A stretch of 64,000 nt of DNA from Craurococcus roseus (GCF_039523795.1 NZ_BAAAFZ010000002.1:1-64000); one strand, 5' to 3'. Shown: positions 40,995 through 49,339, counted from the stretch's first letter. Notes: generated by a model not told the origin, from the sequence alone. A program made the numbers and translations.

Positions 40995-41984
40995 TCAACT
41001 GTCCGCGCGGATGTTGTTGTCGCGGATCACCTTCCCCCATTTCTCGATCTCGGCCTGGATGAAGCGCCGGCACTCCTCCGGCGTCGAGGCGACCACGTCG
41101 GCGCCCTGCTCCTCCACCTTCGCCTTGGTCTCCGGCTCCAGCAGCACGCCCGCCAGGGCCTCGTGCATCCGCGCGACGACCGGCGCCGGCGTCCGCGCGG
41201 GCGCCAGCATCGCCCACCAGGTCGGCGCCTCGAAGCCGCCGAAGCCCTGCTGCGCGAAGCTCGGCACGCCGGGGACGTGCGGGGTCTCGCCCGGGGTGGT
41301 CACGCCGAGCGGGCGCAAGGTGCCCGCCTTGATGTGCTGGCTGATCACCACGACGTTCGACATGAACAGCGGCACGTGGCCCGCCATCGCGTCCTGCACC
41401 GCCGGCCCCGCGCCGCGGTAGGGCACGTGGTCCAGCCGGAACCCGCCCTGCTGCTGCAACAGCGTGGTCGCCACGTGCGCGAGCCCGCCGACGCCGGAGG
41501 TGGCGTAGGAAATATCGCCCGGCTTGCGCTTGGCCGCTTCCACCACGTCCCGGAAGCTCCGGTAAGGCGTGTCCTTGTGCGCCACCATGCAGAGCGGGCC
41601 GGTCGCCACCAAAGACACCGCGGCGAAGTGCTCCGGCGTCTTGTAAGGCAGCCGCATCACCGTCTCGTTGGTCGCCGTGGTGTCGTAGGCGAGCAGCCAA
41701 GTGTAGCCGTCGGGCGCCGCGCGCGCGGCCTCCGCGCCGCCGATAGAGCCGGACGCGCCGCCCTTGTTCTCGATCACGATCGGCTGGCCGAGCGCCTCCT
41801 GCATCCGCGGCTGGAGGATGCGCGCGATGGTGTCCACCGACCCGCCGGGCGGCCACCCCACGATCAGCCGGACCGGCCGGTTGGGCCAGGGCGCCTGGGC
41901 GAGCGCCGGCCGCGGAAGCGCCGCGGCGGCGGGCGCCGCGAGGCCGGCGGCGGCGAAGGCCAAGAGGTTGCGGCGTTCCACCAT
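40995..41984 (-). CDS. Bug/TctC-family substrate-binding protein
   Basis: A 329-residue periplasmic binding protein with a Tat-like signal (MVERRNLLAFAAAGLAAPAA). The family motifs are VRLIVGWPPGGSVDTIARIL, ENKGGASGSIGGAEAARA, PDGYTWLLAYDTTATNE, the SGVGGLAHVATT loop and HVPYRGAGPAVQD. It is the third Bug protein in this window and again has no TctAB genes beside it. The start ATG at 41984 follows GGGGGA. It is divergent from the small conserved gene at 42122. The ligand is unknown. Confidence 0.9.
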   Translation of the reverse strand: MVERRNLLAFAAAGLAAPAAAALPRPALAQAPWPNRPVRLIVGWPPGGSVDTIARILQPRMQEALGQPIVIENKGGASGSIGGAEAARAAPDGYTWLLAYDTTATNETVMRLPYKTPEHFAAVSLVATGPLCMVAHKDTPYRSFRDVVEAAKRKPGDISYATSGVGGLAHVATTLLQQQGGFRLDHVPYRGAGPAVQDAMAGHVPLFMSNVVVISQHIKAGTLRPLGVTTPGETPHVPGVPSFAQQGFGGFEAPTWWAMLAPARTPAPVVARMHEALAGVLLEPETKAKVEEQGADVVASTPEECRRFIQAEIEKWGKVIRDNNIRADS

Positions 41985-42121
41985 GGACAAATCCCCCGTT
42001 CTTCCTTGATGGGCAGGCTTCATGGACCGTAGGCGCGGACAATCAACCCGTTTGGCCCGCGGGCGGTTCCGGTTCCGCGCCGAAAAGCGCCCGCGACACC
42101 CCTCACCGGAGGTCCCCGCCC

Positions 42122-42439
42122 ACGTCCGCCACCTCCGCCCATCCCGACCGGGCCGCCCTCCTGGCCCGTTGGCTCGACCTCACCCGCCGCGTCCTGCCGG
42201 GCATGGCGACGGCCGAAGGCTGGCCCATCAGCCTCGACCACTGCTTCATGCGCGTCTGCCTGGACGCCGCCTTCGGCCGCCCCTGGCACGAGGCGGTGCG
42301 CCGCCCGGCGGTGCGCCACATGACCGACGCCGATTTGGCCCGCGCGGTCGCGGTGGCGGAGCGGATCGCCGCGGTTCCATCGCTGCTGCCAGGGCTGAAC
42401 GCGGAGTCGCTCCGCCTCCGTGGGAAGGCGAAGCGCTGA
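42122..42439 (+). CDS. Small conserved protein with an apparent ACG start
   Basis: A 105-residue reading frame, ALLARWLDLTRRVLPGMATA then WPISLDHCFMRVCLDAAFGR and DADLARAVAVAERIAAVPSL. The sequence looks well conserved in type, with charged helices and no membrane segment, but I cannot name a family. A strong ribosome site GGAGGT (42108-42113) is placed eight bases before ACG at 42122; the first ATG in frame is only at 42203. So the start is either ACG or the ATG has mutated. It lies between the Bug receptor and the Mrr-like gene. Confidence 0.55.
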   Translation, partial: TSATSAHPDRAALLARWLDLTRRVLPGMATAEGWPISLDHCFMRVCLDAAFGRPWHEAVRRPAVRHMTDADLARAVAVAERIAAVPSLLPGLNAESLRLRGKAKR

Positions 42440-42579
42440 CGGGCACTGTGCTCCGCCATCTGCGCTACAGATCTTGGGTAGCGTAGTGGAGGAAGCGGAC
42501 CTCATTGCCACCAAGTGTTTGGCATGGCCTGACCCTTCCAGCCCTTTGATGTCGCATCCCGAAACCCTACAACTTCTCC

Positions 42580-43488
42580 ATGCCCGCACTCGATTTTACT
42601 GAAATTCCATCCGCCAGCGCTGGTTCGCTTCGCGATCGCTTCGAACTCTTCGCGCGTGAGCTGCTAGAAGCCGAGGGTTTCCGTATCCTTGAGCAACCCG
42701 ATCGGGGCACCGATGACGGGCGCGACCTCATTGTCGAAGAAGAGCGGATGGGGCCCGGCGGCACCAATAGGGTGCGCTGGCTGGTGAGCTGCAAGCATAA
42801 GGCCCATTCGGGTACTTCGGTATTCCCGAGTGACGAGCAAAACATCCGCGATCGCCTTGGCACTCATCGCTGCGACGGCTTCATCGCCTTCTACTCGACG
42901 CTGCCGAGTAGCGGCCTTGGTGAGACCTTGAGCAAGCTGCGTCCGGAATTCGGATGTTTGCAGCTCGATGCTGAGGTAGTTGAGCGCAAGCTGCTCGACA
43001 GCCCACGCGGCCGGATTCTTGCTGCGCGCTACATGCCGAAATCATTCAATGCCTGGATGCAAGCCTCGCGTGCGGCTGCCCTGGCAGTATCCACGCCTGA
43101 CCCGCAGCGTAGCTCCAACCGCTACTTCCTTCGCGCACCACACGACGACTTGGCGGCCGCCCGCGCTGAGGCGGCTGTGCGTGACCTGCCGGTATTTGCG
43201 GTGGTCTTTGATCCCGAGCATCCAAGTCACAGCAGAATTGACTATTCGCTCGGCTTCTTCATGGACTATCTTACTACGAAGCGCCTCGTGGATCAGCACT
43301 TTGTGGCGATGGTTGGTCCGAGCAGCGATCCGGATCTAGCTGCGCTTGTCCCCGCCGACGATCTGCTCGAGACCTGCCTTTGGGTCGTCCTCAGGGGAGA
43401 TGGAACTATCGTGCGTTGCGAGAGCGTGTATGAAAATCCCGGCGAGGGCATGAAGCGGGTTCGCGCAGTAATCGCGGAACTGACCTGA
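42580..43488 (+). CDS. Mrr-like restriction endonuclease domain fused to a second, thioredoxin-like domain
   Basis: A 302-residue protein. Residues 15-120 look like an Mrr-type PD-(D/E)xK nuclease: helix RDRFELFARELLEAEGFRIL, then the GTDDGRDLIV motif with Asp49, and WLVSCKHKAHSGTSVFP with Lys72 in place of the usual QxK. The C-terminal part (about 180-300) has LPVFAVVFDPEHPSHSRIDY then SLGFFMDYLTTKRLVDQHFV and LETCLWVVLRGDGTIVRCES. This resembles a thioredoxin-like fold. Such proteins can cut foreign DNA. No ribosome site precedes the ATG, and the sequence is clearly AT-richer than its neighbours, a sign of transfer. No methyltransferase is adjacent. Confidence 0.7.
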   Translation: MPALDFTEIPSASAGSLRDRFELFARELLEAEGFRILEQPDRGTDDGRDLIVEEERMGPGGTNRVRWLVSCKHKAHSGTSVFPSDEQNIRDRLGTHRCDGFIAFYSTLPSSGLGETLSKLRPEFGCLQLDAEVVERKLLDSPRGRILAARYMPKSFNAWMQASRAAALAVSTPDPQRSSNRYFLRAPHDDLAAARAEAAVRDLPVFAVVFDPEHPSHSRIDYSLGFFMDYLTTKRLVDQHFVAMVGPSSDPDLAALVPADDLLETCLWVVLRGDGTIVRCESVYENPGEGMKRVRAVIAELT

Positions 43489-44429
43489 CGAATGGCTGCT
43501 TTCGGGCACCGCTCACGACTGGGACAGTGACATCGGTGCGCGAATAGCGGCCGTCGAGTGATTGGTTCATCTATGTCCGGCCCCTCAAGCGGAGATTCGA
43601 ACCGACACGACCTAACCATGGTTTCCCTTGATTTTCTCCCGATCATAGGATAATATTCCAGGCTTTTCGTCGGGAGCGGAGCCGTGCGTCCAGAAGGTGC
43701 GATGCGAGCGGAGGAGGCGCCGGAAACCGAAGAAGCGGCGCTCGCCCACGCGCCTCCACGGCCGTCGCCGACTCCGCGCCCTCCGTCCGAACAAACGTCC
43801 CATTCCCGGGAAGACCGCCCCCGGCGGGGCCGGCTTTGTCGCGCCAATTGGCATCGCCGCGGCATTCGTCCGATTCGTGCAAGAAGGGCCGCCGCTCCCG
43901 CCCGGAAGCCGCGCGGCGACCGATCGACCGAGCATCGGTGCCGCCCCGGCCGCGCCGTTTGTCCGAAAGCCGCAAGGGCGAGCAAACCCACCCCAACCGC
44001 GCCCGGCGCCCGGCGCCCGGCCGACCACGCAGCGCCGCCACCCCGACCAGGGCATTTGTCCGCTTCGCGCAGAAAGCGCCGCCGATTTCGTCCGGACCAC
44101 GCAGGGCACCCGGTCCGCCGTGCGAGGTCGGCACCACCGCAACCGCCCCGTTGGCATTTGTCCGTTTCGCGCAATCGCGGCCGCGGAGCCCCGCTGGAAC
44201 ACGCACGGCTACGGCCGCAGCCCCGGCATTCGTCCGAACCGGGCAAACTCCGCCGCCGGCGACGCCGCGCAACCCAACCCGCCCTGCCCAGGCCGGCGCG
44301 CGGACACCCCCATCCGTCGTCGCCATCGAACGACGAAGGCGGTCCGAGCGGAGCGTCCAAGGCCGCCCCGCCATCGCTTGCCCTCTACCCTGCCCCGGCG
44401 CATCGTCCCGCGAAAATCGGGAGAATGCC
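43489..44429. other. Gene-poor 0.94-kb region: AT-rich segment, then a degenerate repeat array
   Basis: The first 200 bases are AT-richer and hold no open gene. They contain a T-arm-like sequence (GATTCGAACC near 43594). From about 43690 to 44429 the sequence is GC-rich and open in several frames, but those frames are rich in Arg, Pro and Ala and show no domain. The only structure I find is the dispersed repeat described separately. The aldehyde dehydrogenase start is at 44430. Confidence 0.55.
43789..44252 (+). repeat. Degenerate dispersed repeat, six to seven copies
   Basis: Copies of a ~27-base unit with consensus GGCATTYGTCCG then NTTCGCGCAA occur at 43861, 43954, 44051, 44081, 44153 and 44225, with a partial copy near 43789. 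Examples are GGCATTTGTCCGTTTCGCGC (44153), GGCATTTGTCCGCTTCGCGC (44051) and GGCATTCGTCCGATTCGTGC (43861). Spacing is about 93, 97, 30, 72 and 72 bases. On the minus strand several copies encode AKRTNA or similar in an open frame. There is no flanking transposase and no palindrome in the unit, so it resembles neither an IS end nor a REP element nor a CRISPR. Confidence 0.7.
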
Positions 44430-45941
44430 ATGCTCGACCGCCCCCACCCCACCCCGGGCGCCCCCACCACCGACCCGTTCGCGCTGGCCAAGGCGCTCTC
44501 CGGCCTGCACTTCATCGGCGGCGCCTACGCCCCGGCACGATCGGGCAAGAGCTTCGCGGTGGTGAACCCGGCGACCGGGGAGCAGGTGGCGACCGCGGCC
44601 GAGGGCGACGCGGCCGACGTGGACGCCGCCGTCCGCAACGCTTCCGAGGCGCAGAAGAAGTGGGCCAAGGTCCCCGCCCGCAAGCGCGGCGCCATGGTCC
44701 ACCAGTGCGCCGCCCTGATCCGCGAGCACGTGGAGGAGCTGGCCAAGCTCATCGCGTTGGAGACCGGCAAGGCGCTGCGCACCGAGAGCCGCGTCGAGGC
44801 CGGCGTCGTGGCCGACGTGTTCGAATTCTTCGGCGGCCTCGGCGGCGAGCTGAAGGGCGAGAGCGTGCCCTTCGACCCCAAGGTCCTGTCGGTGACGGTG
44901 CGCGAGCCGCTCGGCGTGGTCGGCGCCATCATCCCCTGGAACGTGCCCATGCTGCTGATGGCGCTGAAGATCGCGCCGGCGCTGGTGGCGGGCAATTCCG
45001 TGGTGGTGAAGTCCGCCGAGGAGGCGCCGCTCGCGGTCTTGCGCATCTGCGAGCTGATGAACCGCGTCCTGCCGCCCGGCGTCTTCAACATGGTCAGCGG
45101 CTACGGCCCGGAATGCGGCGCCCCGCTGGTGTCGCACCCGCTGGTCAGGAAGGTGACGTTCACCGGCTCGGTCGAGACCGGGAAGATCGTCTACAAGACC
45201 GCCGCCGAGAAGCTCATCCCGGTGACGCTGGAGCTAGGCGGCAAGTCGCCGATGATCGTCTTCTCCGACTGCGACTTCGAGAAGACGGTGGCCGGCGCCC
45301 TTACCTCCATGCGCTTCACCCGCCAGGGCCAGAGCTGCACCGCCGCCAGCCGCATCTACGTCGAGCGCCCGATCCACGACCGCTTCGTGGAGGCGATGAA
45401 GCGCGCCGTGGACGCCATGGTCATGGGCGACCCGCTGGACGAGAAGACCGACATCGGCACCATCATCAGCCACGGCCAGTTCGAGAAGGTCCAAGGCTTC
45501 ATCGAGGAAGGCAAGAACACCGCCGGCGCCACCGCCCACGTGTGCAGCGCCATGCCGAAGGACCCGTCGCTGAAGAAGGGCCTGTTCCTCCAGCCGGTGA
45601 TCTTCACCGGCCTGCCGCGCGACAGCCGCTTGGTGCGGGAGGAGATCTTCGGCCCCGTCACCGTGATCGCGCCCTTCGACGACCCGGAAGCGGTGCTGGA
45701 AGAGGCCAACGACAGCGAGTACGGCCTCGCCGCCTCGATCTGGACCAACAACCTGAAGGTCGGCCTGGACCTGGCGCACCGGCTGGAAGCCGGGCTGGTG
45801 CAGATCAACCAGAACCTCGTGGTGCAGGCCAACCTGTCCTACGGCGGCGTGAAGAGCAGCGGCCTCGGCAAGGAAGCCTCCCTCGAAGCCATGCTGGAAC
45901 ACTTCACCCACAAGAAGACCATCATGGCCCGGATGGACTAG
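44430..45941 (+). CDS. NAD(P)-dependent aldehyde dehydrogenase
   Basis: A 503-residue aldehyde dehydrogenase. It has PWNVPMLLMALKIAPALVAG in the cofactor region, FTGSVETGK at the dinucleotide fold, LELGGKSP with the general-base Glu, and the nucleophile Cys303 in GQSCTAA. EIFGPVTVIAPF follows near residue 400. It oxidises an aldehyde to the acid in the cytoplasm, with substrate not evident. The ATG at 44430 follows GGGAGA and is preferred to the ATG five bases upstream in another frame. The first 22 residues, rich in Pro, are probably disordered. Confidence 0.93.
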   Translation: MLDRPHPTPGAPTTDPFALAKALSGLHFIGGAYAPARSGKSFAVVNPATGEQVATAAEGDAADVDAAVRNASEAQKKWAKVPARKRGAMVHQCAALIREHVEELAKLIALETGKALRTESRVEAGVVADVFEFFGGLGGELKGESVPFDPKVLSVTVREPLGVVGAIIPWNVPMLLMALKIAPALVAGNSVVVKSAEEAPLAVLRICELMNRVLPPGVFNMVSGYGPECGAPLVSHPLVRKVTFTGSVETGKIVYKTAAEKLIPVTLELGGKSPMIVFSDCDFEKTVAGALTSMRFTRQGQSCTAASRIYVERPIHDRFVEAMKRAVDAMVMGDPLDEKTDIGTIISHGQFEKVQGFIEEGKNTAGATAHVCSAMPKDPSLKKGLFLQPVIFTGLPRDSRLVREEIFGPVTVIAPFDDPEAVLEEANDSEYGLAASIWTNNLKVGLDLAHRLEAGLVQINQNLVVQANLSYGGVKSSGLGKEASLEAMLEHFTHKKTIMARMD

Positions 45942-46368
45942 GCTCATCGGGGTCCCCGGCGCTCCCGATACCGCCGCCTCCCGCATCGTCGGGCCGCGCT
46001 TGTGGGCGGGTGCAGATGCGCCCGCCCGGTAGCCGGGGTGGCCCCAAGGCGCACCGATGAGGCGTGCCGCCGTCGCAGAGCACGGCCGAAGGCGGGTCCC
46101 CGGGCCCGCCCCGCCGCGGAACAGGCGAGGCGGGCGGGCAACGGCGCGCTCCACCCCAAGGGCGCGAGACGGGCGCCCCATGTCAGACCGCCGGCGATCC
46201 CCCCGCCATCCGGAGGCCGGCGCCGAGACCGTTGCCGTGGCGGCGCCCGTTCGCTACGCCCGCCCGGACACCGAGCCTGCGAGGGACGCGCGATGCTGGT
46301 GGACGGCCGCTGGCACGAGCCTTGCTGATCTCGCCGAGCACCGCTTGCACCTGGGAGGATTCGCCTTC
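45942..46368. other. 427-bp intergenic region with only a possible 11-codon ORF
   Basis: Between the aldehyde dehydrogenase and the ABC binding protein I see no supported gene. A short reading frame MLVDGRWHEPC ends with TGA at 46326-46328 and could be a leader peptide or the stub of a lost gene. I looked for a thiamine riboswitch because the downstream binding protein is of the THI5 type, but the conserved thi-box CTGAGA and ACCTGA elements are not present. Confidence 0.45.
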
Positions 46369-47412
46369 GTGACCGCGCCCGTTCCGCGCCGCGCCGCCGC
46401 CCTGGCGCTGACCGCCGCCGCCCTGGCCGCGCCGCGCTTGGCCCGCGCCCAGGCCGCCGCCCCGCGCGTGCGGCTGCAACTGGATTGGGCGTTCCAGTCC
46501 CCCAACGCCTTCGCCCTGGTCGCGCGCGAGCGCGGCTTCTTCCGCGAGGCCGGCGTCGAGGTCGCCATCGAGCGCGGCACGGGCAGCGGCCGGGTGCCGG
46601 TGCAGCTCGCCTCCGGCGCCGCCGACCTGGGCTTCGCCGACATCAACCCGGCCATTCGCTTCGCCGTCGAGAACCCGGACCGCGGCCTGCTCTGCGTCGC
46701 CGTGCTGCTGGACCGCTCGCCGCTCTGCGCCATCGTGCGCGCCGACGGGCCGGTGCGCGCGCCCAAGGACCTGGAAGGCCGCACCCTGGCGGCGCCGGAG
46801 TTCGACGCCGGCCGCCAGCTCTTCCCGGCCTTCGCCCGCGTCGCCGGCATCGACAAGGGCAAGGTGAACTTCCTGTCCGTGAGCCCGGAGCTGCGCGAGC
46901 CCATGCTGGTGCAGCGCCGCGCCGACGGCGTGACCGGCTTCGTCACCACCTCCGCCTTGGCGCTGAAGGGTTTGGGCCTCCAGCCGGACGCCCAACGGGT
47001 GCTGCTCTACGCCGACCACGGGCTCGACCTCTACGGCAGCGCCCTGCTCACCACCCGCGACTACGCCCGCGCCAACCCGGACGCCCTGAAGCGCGCGCTC
47101 GCCGCGCTGTTCCGCGGCGTCCAGTCCCAGCTCGCCGACCCGGCAGGCGCCATGGCCATCCTGCGGCGGGCGGAGCCGCTGACCGACGTGGCGCTTGAGA
47201 CGGAGCGGCACGCGCTCAACGCCGCCACCTGCATCCTCACCCCCGGCGCCCGCCGGAACGGCCTTTCGGCGGTGGAGCCGGAGCGGCTCGGCCGCGGCAT
47301 CGCCGCGGTGGAGGAAGCCTTCGGTTTGCCGAGTCGCCTCAAACCCGAAGCCTTCTACACCCCGGACCACCTGCCGCCGGCCGAGGCGCGCGCGCTGCCG
47401 CCGCCGGCATGA
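46369..47412 (+). CDS. ABC transporter substrate-binding protein, NMT1/THI5/SsuA type
   Basis: A 347-residue periplasmic binding protein with a signal peptide (residues 1-28, LAAPRLARAQA). VRLQLDWAFQSPNAFALVAR at 33-52 and RGFFREAGVEVAIERGTGSG are typical of the NMT1-like family, with SGAADLGFADINPA and VPVQLA in the ligand cleft. Related proteins bind pyrimidine precursors, nitrate, taurine or alkanesulfonates. The start is GTG at 46369, with GGGAGGA eight bases upstream. It is followed by the ATPase with a four-base overlap. Confidence 0.88.
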   Translation: MTAPVPRRAAALALTAAALAAPRLARAQAAAPRVRLQLDWAFQSPNAFALVARERGFFREAGVEVAIERGTGSGRVPVQLASGAADLGFADINPAIRFAVENPDRGLLCVAVLLDRSPLCAIVRADGPVRAPKDLEGRTLAAPEFDAGRQLFPAFARVAGIDKGKVNFLSVSPELREPMLVQRRADGVTGFVTTSALALKGLGLQPDAQRVLLYADHGLDLYGSALLTTRDYARANPDALKRALAALFRGVQSQLADPAGAMAILRRAEPLTDVALETERHALNAATCILTPGARRNGLSAVEPERLGRGIAAVEEAFGLPSRLKPEAFYTPDHLPPAEARALPPPA

Positions 47413-48212
47413 GCAACGCCTTCGTCCAGGTGGACGGCGTGGCCCTGCGCCACCCCGGCGCCGACGGCACCTTGGCGCTGGAGCATTGCACGCTCTCGGT
47501 CGCGGAGGGCGAGTTCGTCGCCGTTGTGGGCCCCTCGGGCTGCGGCAAGTCCACGCTCATGCGGTTGGTCACCGGGCTGTGGCGCCCCACCGCCGGCGGG
47601 GTGGTGGTGGCCGGCCGCGAGGTGGCGGGCCCGCTCTCCATCGCCGGCATGGCGTTCCAGAACCCGTCTTTGCTGCCTTGGCGCACCGTGCTGGACAACG
47701 TGCTGCTGCCGCTGGAGGTGGTGAAGCCGCACCGCTCCCGCCTGCGCCGCGAGCGCGCCGCCTACGAGGCCGAGGCGCGCGCGCTGCTCGCCCTGGTCGG
47801 GCTGGCCGGCTTCGAGGACCGCTTCCCGTGGCAGCTCTCGGGGGGCATGCAGCAACGCGCTTCGCTGTGCCGCGCGCTGATCCACCGTCCGGGCCTGCTG
47901 CTGCTGGACGAGCCCTTCGGCGCGCTCGACGTGTTCACGCGCGAGGAGCTGTGGCTCGTGCTCCAGGAGGTCTGGCGCACGCGCCGGCCGACCGTGCTGC
48001 TGGTCACGCACGATCTGCGCGAGGCGGTGCTGCTGGCCGACCGTGTGCTGGTCATGTCCGCCCGCCCCGGCCGCATCGCGGCGGAGCGCCGCGTGCCCTT
48101 CCCGCGCCCCCGCGCGCTGGAAGGCACCTACACGCCGGCGTTCGGCGCGATGGTGGGCGAGCTGCGCGCCCTGGTCGGCGCCGCGCGCGAGGTCCCGGCC
48201 GGTGCGGCGTAG
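47409..48212 (+). CDS. ABC transporter ATPase, SsuB/TauB type
   Basis: A 267-residue ATPase with Walker A GPSGCGKST, Q-loop FQNPSLLPW, signature LSGGMQQRASLCRAL, Walker B LLLLDEPFGALD and switch His in LLVTHDLREA. It powers an importer of the nitrate/sulfonate/taurine family. The ATG overlaps the stop of the binding-protein gene (47409-47412). The permease gene starts inside its 3' end. The trio binding protein, ATPase, permease forms one operon. Confidence 0.94.
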   Translation: MSNAFVQVDGVALRHPGADGTLALEHCTLSVAEGEFVAVVGPSGCGKSTLMRLVTGLWRPTAGGVVVAGREVAGPLSIAGMAFQNPSLLPWRTVLDNVLLPLEVVKPHRSRLRRERAAYEAEARALLALVGLAGFEDRFPWQLSGGMQQRASLCRALIHRPGLLLLDEPFGALDVFTREELWLVLQEVWRTRRPTVLLVTHDLREAVLLADRVLVMSARPGRIAAERRVPFPRPRALEGTYTPAFGAMVGELRALVGAAREVPAGAA

Positions 48213-48984
48213 CCACGCCGAAGCGGCGCTGCCCTGGATCGTCGCCCTGGCGCTCGCCTTGCTTTGGGAGGCGGTGGTGCGCTGCTTCGCAGTGCCGGAG
48301 TTCCTGCTGCCCGCGCCCTCGGCCATCGGCGCCAGCATGGCCAAGTGGTGGTGGCCGTTGCTGGACAGCGCCGCGCGCACCCTGCTGAACACGGTGCTGG
48401 GCTTCGCGCTCGCCGTGGCCTTCGGCCTGGCGTTGGGCGTGGCGATCGGCGCTTCGCCGCTGCTCTACCGCGCGCTGTACCCGCTGCTCATCGGCTTCAA
48501 CTCCGTGCCCAAGGTGGCGGTGGTGCCGGTGCTGGTGATCTGGTTCGGCGGCGGCATCGTCCCGGCGGTCATCACCGCCTTCCTGATCTCCTTCTTTCCC
48601 ATCGTGGTGAACGTGGCGACCGGCATCGCCACCGTGGAGCCGGAGCTGCGGGACGTGCTGCGGGCGCTGGGCGCGGGGCGCCTCGACATCATCCGCAAGG
48701 TCGGGCTGCCGCGGGCGATGCCCTACTTCTTCGCCTCCTTGAAGGTGGCGATCACCGTCGCCTTCGTCGGCTCCATCATCGCCGAGACGGTGGCGGGCAA
48801 CCAGGGCGTCGGGCACCTCATGCTCGTGGCCTCCTCGCGCTTCGACGTGCCGCTGGTGTTCGCCGGGCTGGTGGTGACGGGCGCGATGGGCGTGGCGATG
48901 TACGCGCTCGCCGCGGTGCTGGAGGCGCGCACCACCGGCTGGGCCACCCGCGGCCAGCGCGACGGCTTGGGCTTCGGCGCGTGA
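48202..48984 (+). CDS. ABC transporter permease, SsuC/TauC type
   Basis: A 260-residue inner-membrane permease with about six membrane segments. The EAA motif region is ELRDVLRALGAGRLDIIRKV with GLPRAMPYFFASLK after it. The start is GTG at 48202, overlapping the end of the ATPase gene by 11 bases, with GAGGT upstream. It completes the binding-protein/ATPase/permease importer. A perfect 21-bp inverted repeat begins 15 bases after its stop codon. Confidence 0.92.
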   Translation: MRRSHAEAALPWIVALALALLWEAVVRCFAVPEFLLPAPSAIGASMAKWWWPLLDSAARTLLNTVLGFALAVAFGLALGVAIGASPLLYRALYPLLIGFNSVPKVAVVPVLVIWFGGGIVPAVITAFLISFFPIVVNVATGIATVEPELRDVLRALGAGRLDIIRKVGLPRAMPYFFASLKVAITVAFVGSIIAETVAGNQGVGHLMLVASSRFDVPLVFAGLVVTGAMGVAMYALAAVLEARTTGWATRGQRDGLGFGA

Positions 48985-48998
48985 CGGCCCTTCCCCCT

Positions 48999-49054
48999 CC
49001 CACCGCGCAGTAGCGGGCCTCCACCCCGGCGCTGGCCCGCTACTGCGCGGTGGG
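48999..49054. terminator. Perfect 21-bp inverted repeat after the ABC permease
   Basis: Arms 48999-49019 and 49034-49054 are exact reverse complements (each starts or ends CCCACCGCGCAGTAGCGG...), with a 14-base loop. It lies 15 bases downstream of the permease stop. There is no T-run after it. It could be a very stable terminator or RNA-stabilising hairpin. Alternatively it could be the scar of a mobile element, because it sits exactly at the boundary with a stretch of decayed genes. Confidence 0.65.
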
Positions 49055-49270
49055 CCACTTGGCGCTGGCGGAGCGCCACGGCGCGGGCGGTGAGGTTGAG
49101 CGCCAGCCCCACGTTCTGCTCCGCCAACAGCAGCTTGACCCGCTTCCGCCGCAGGCGAGCGGACAGGCCGAGCATCTCGTCCAACCGCACCGTCATGGCG
49201 CCTTCGCCGGGCTCGTCCAGCGGCAGCAGCAGGGCGAGGCCGGCGGCGAGTGCCATCGCCACCTTCAGGG
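49050..49270 (-). pseudogene. Remnant of a branched-chain amino-acid ABC ATPase C-terminus (LivF/LivG-like)
   Basis: Read leftward, MAMALAAGLALLLPLDEPGE, then EMLGLSARLRRKRVKLLLAE and QNVGLALNLTARAVAL match the Walker B to C-terminus of LivF/LivG ATPases (LLLDEPxEG ... LLVEQN ... AL.LADRA). The N-terminal half including Walker A is not in this frame. The end runs into noise. It lies downstream, in minus orientation, of a LivG-like and a LivM-like fragment. This is a decaying liv transport locus. Confidence 0.6.
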
Positions 49271-49339
49271 CGCTCCGCTCGCCGGCGGCGCGCCAAGCGC
49301 GGTGGAACAGGCCGATGCGCGCCAGAAGCGCCGCGGCCC

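Noticed and set aside
43789..44252. CRISPR array
   Set aside because: Repeat units are degenerate, spacing is irregular (30 to 97 bases) and no cas genes are present.
43684..44565. Arg/Pro-rich open frames over the repeat array, on both strands
   Set aside because: Both strands are equally open and neither has a ribosome site or a recognisable domain. The AKRTNA-like recurrence is explained by the DNA repeat.
45942..46368. TPP riboswitch upstream of the NMT1/THI5-type importer
   Set aside because: The conserved thi-box elements (CTGAGA and ACCTGA contexts) are absent.
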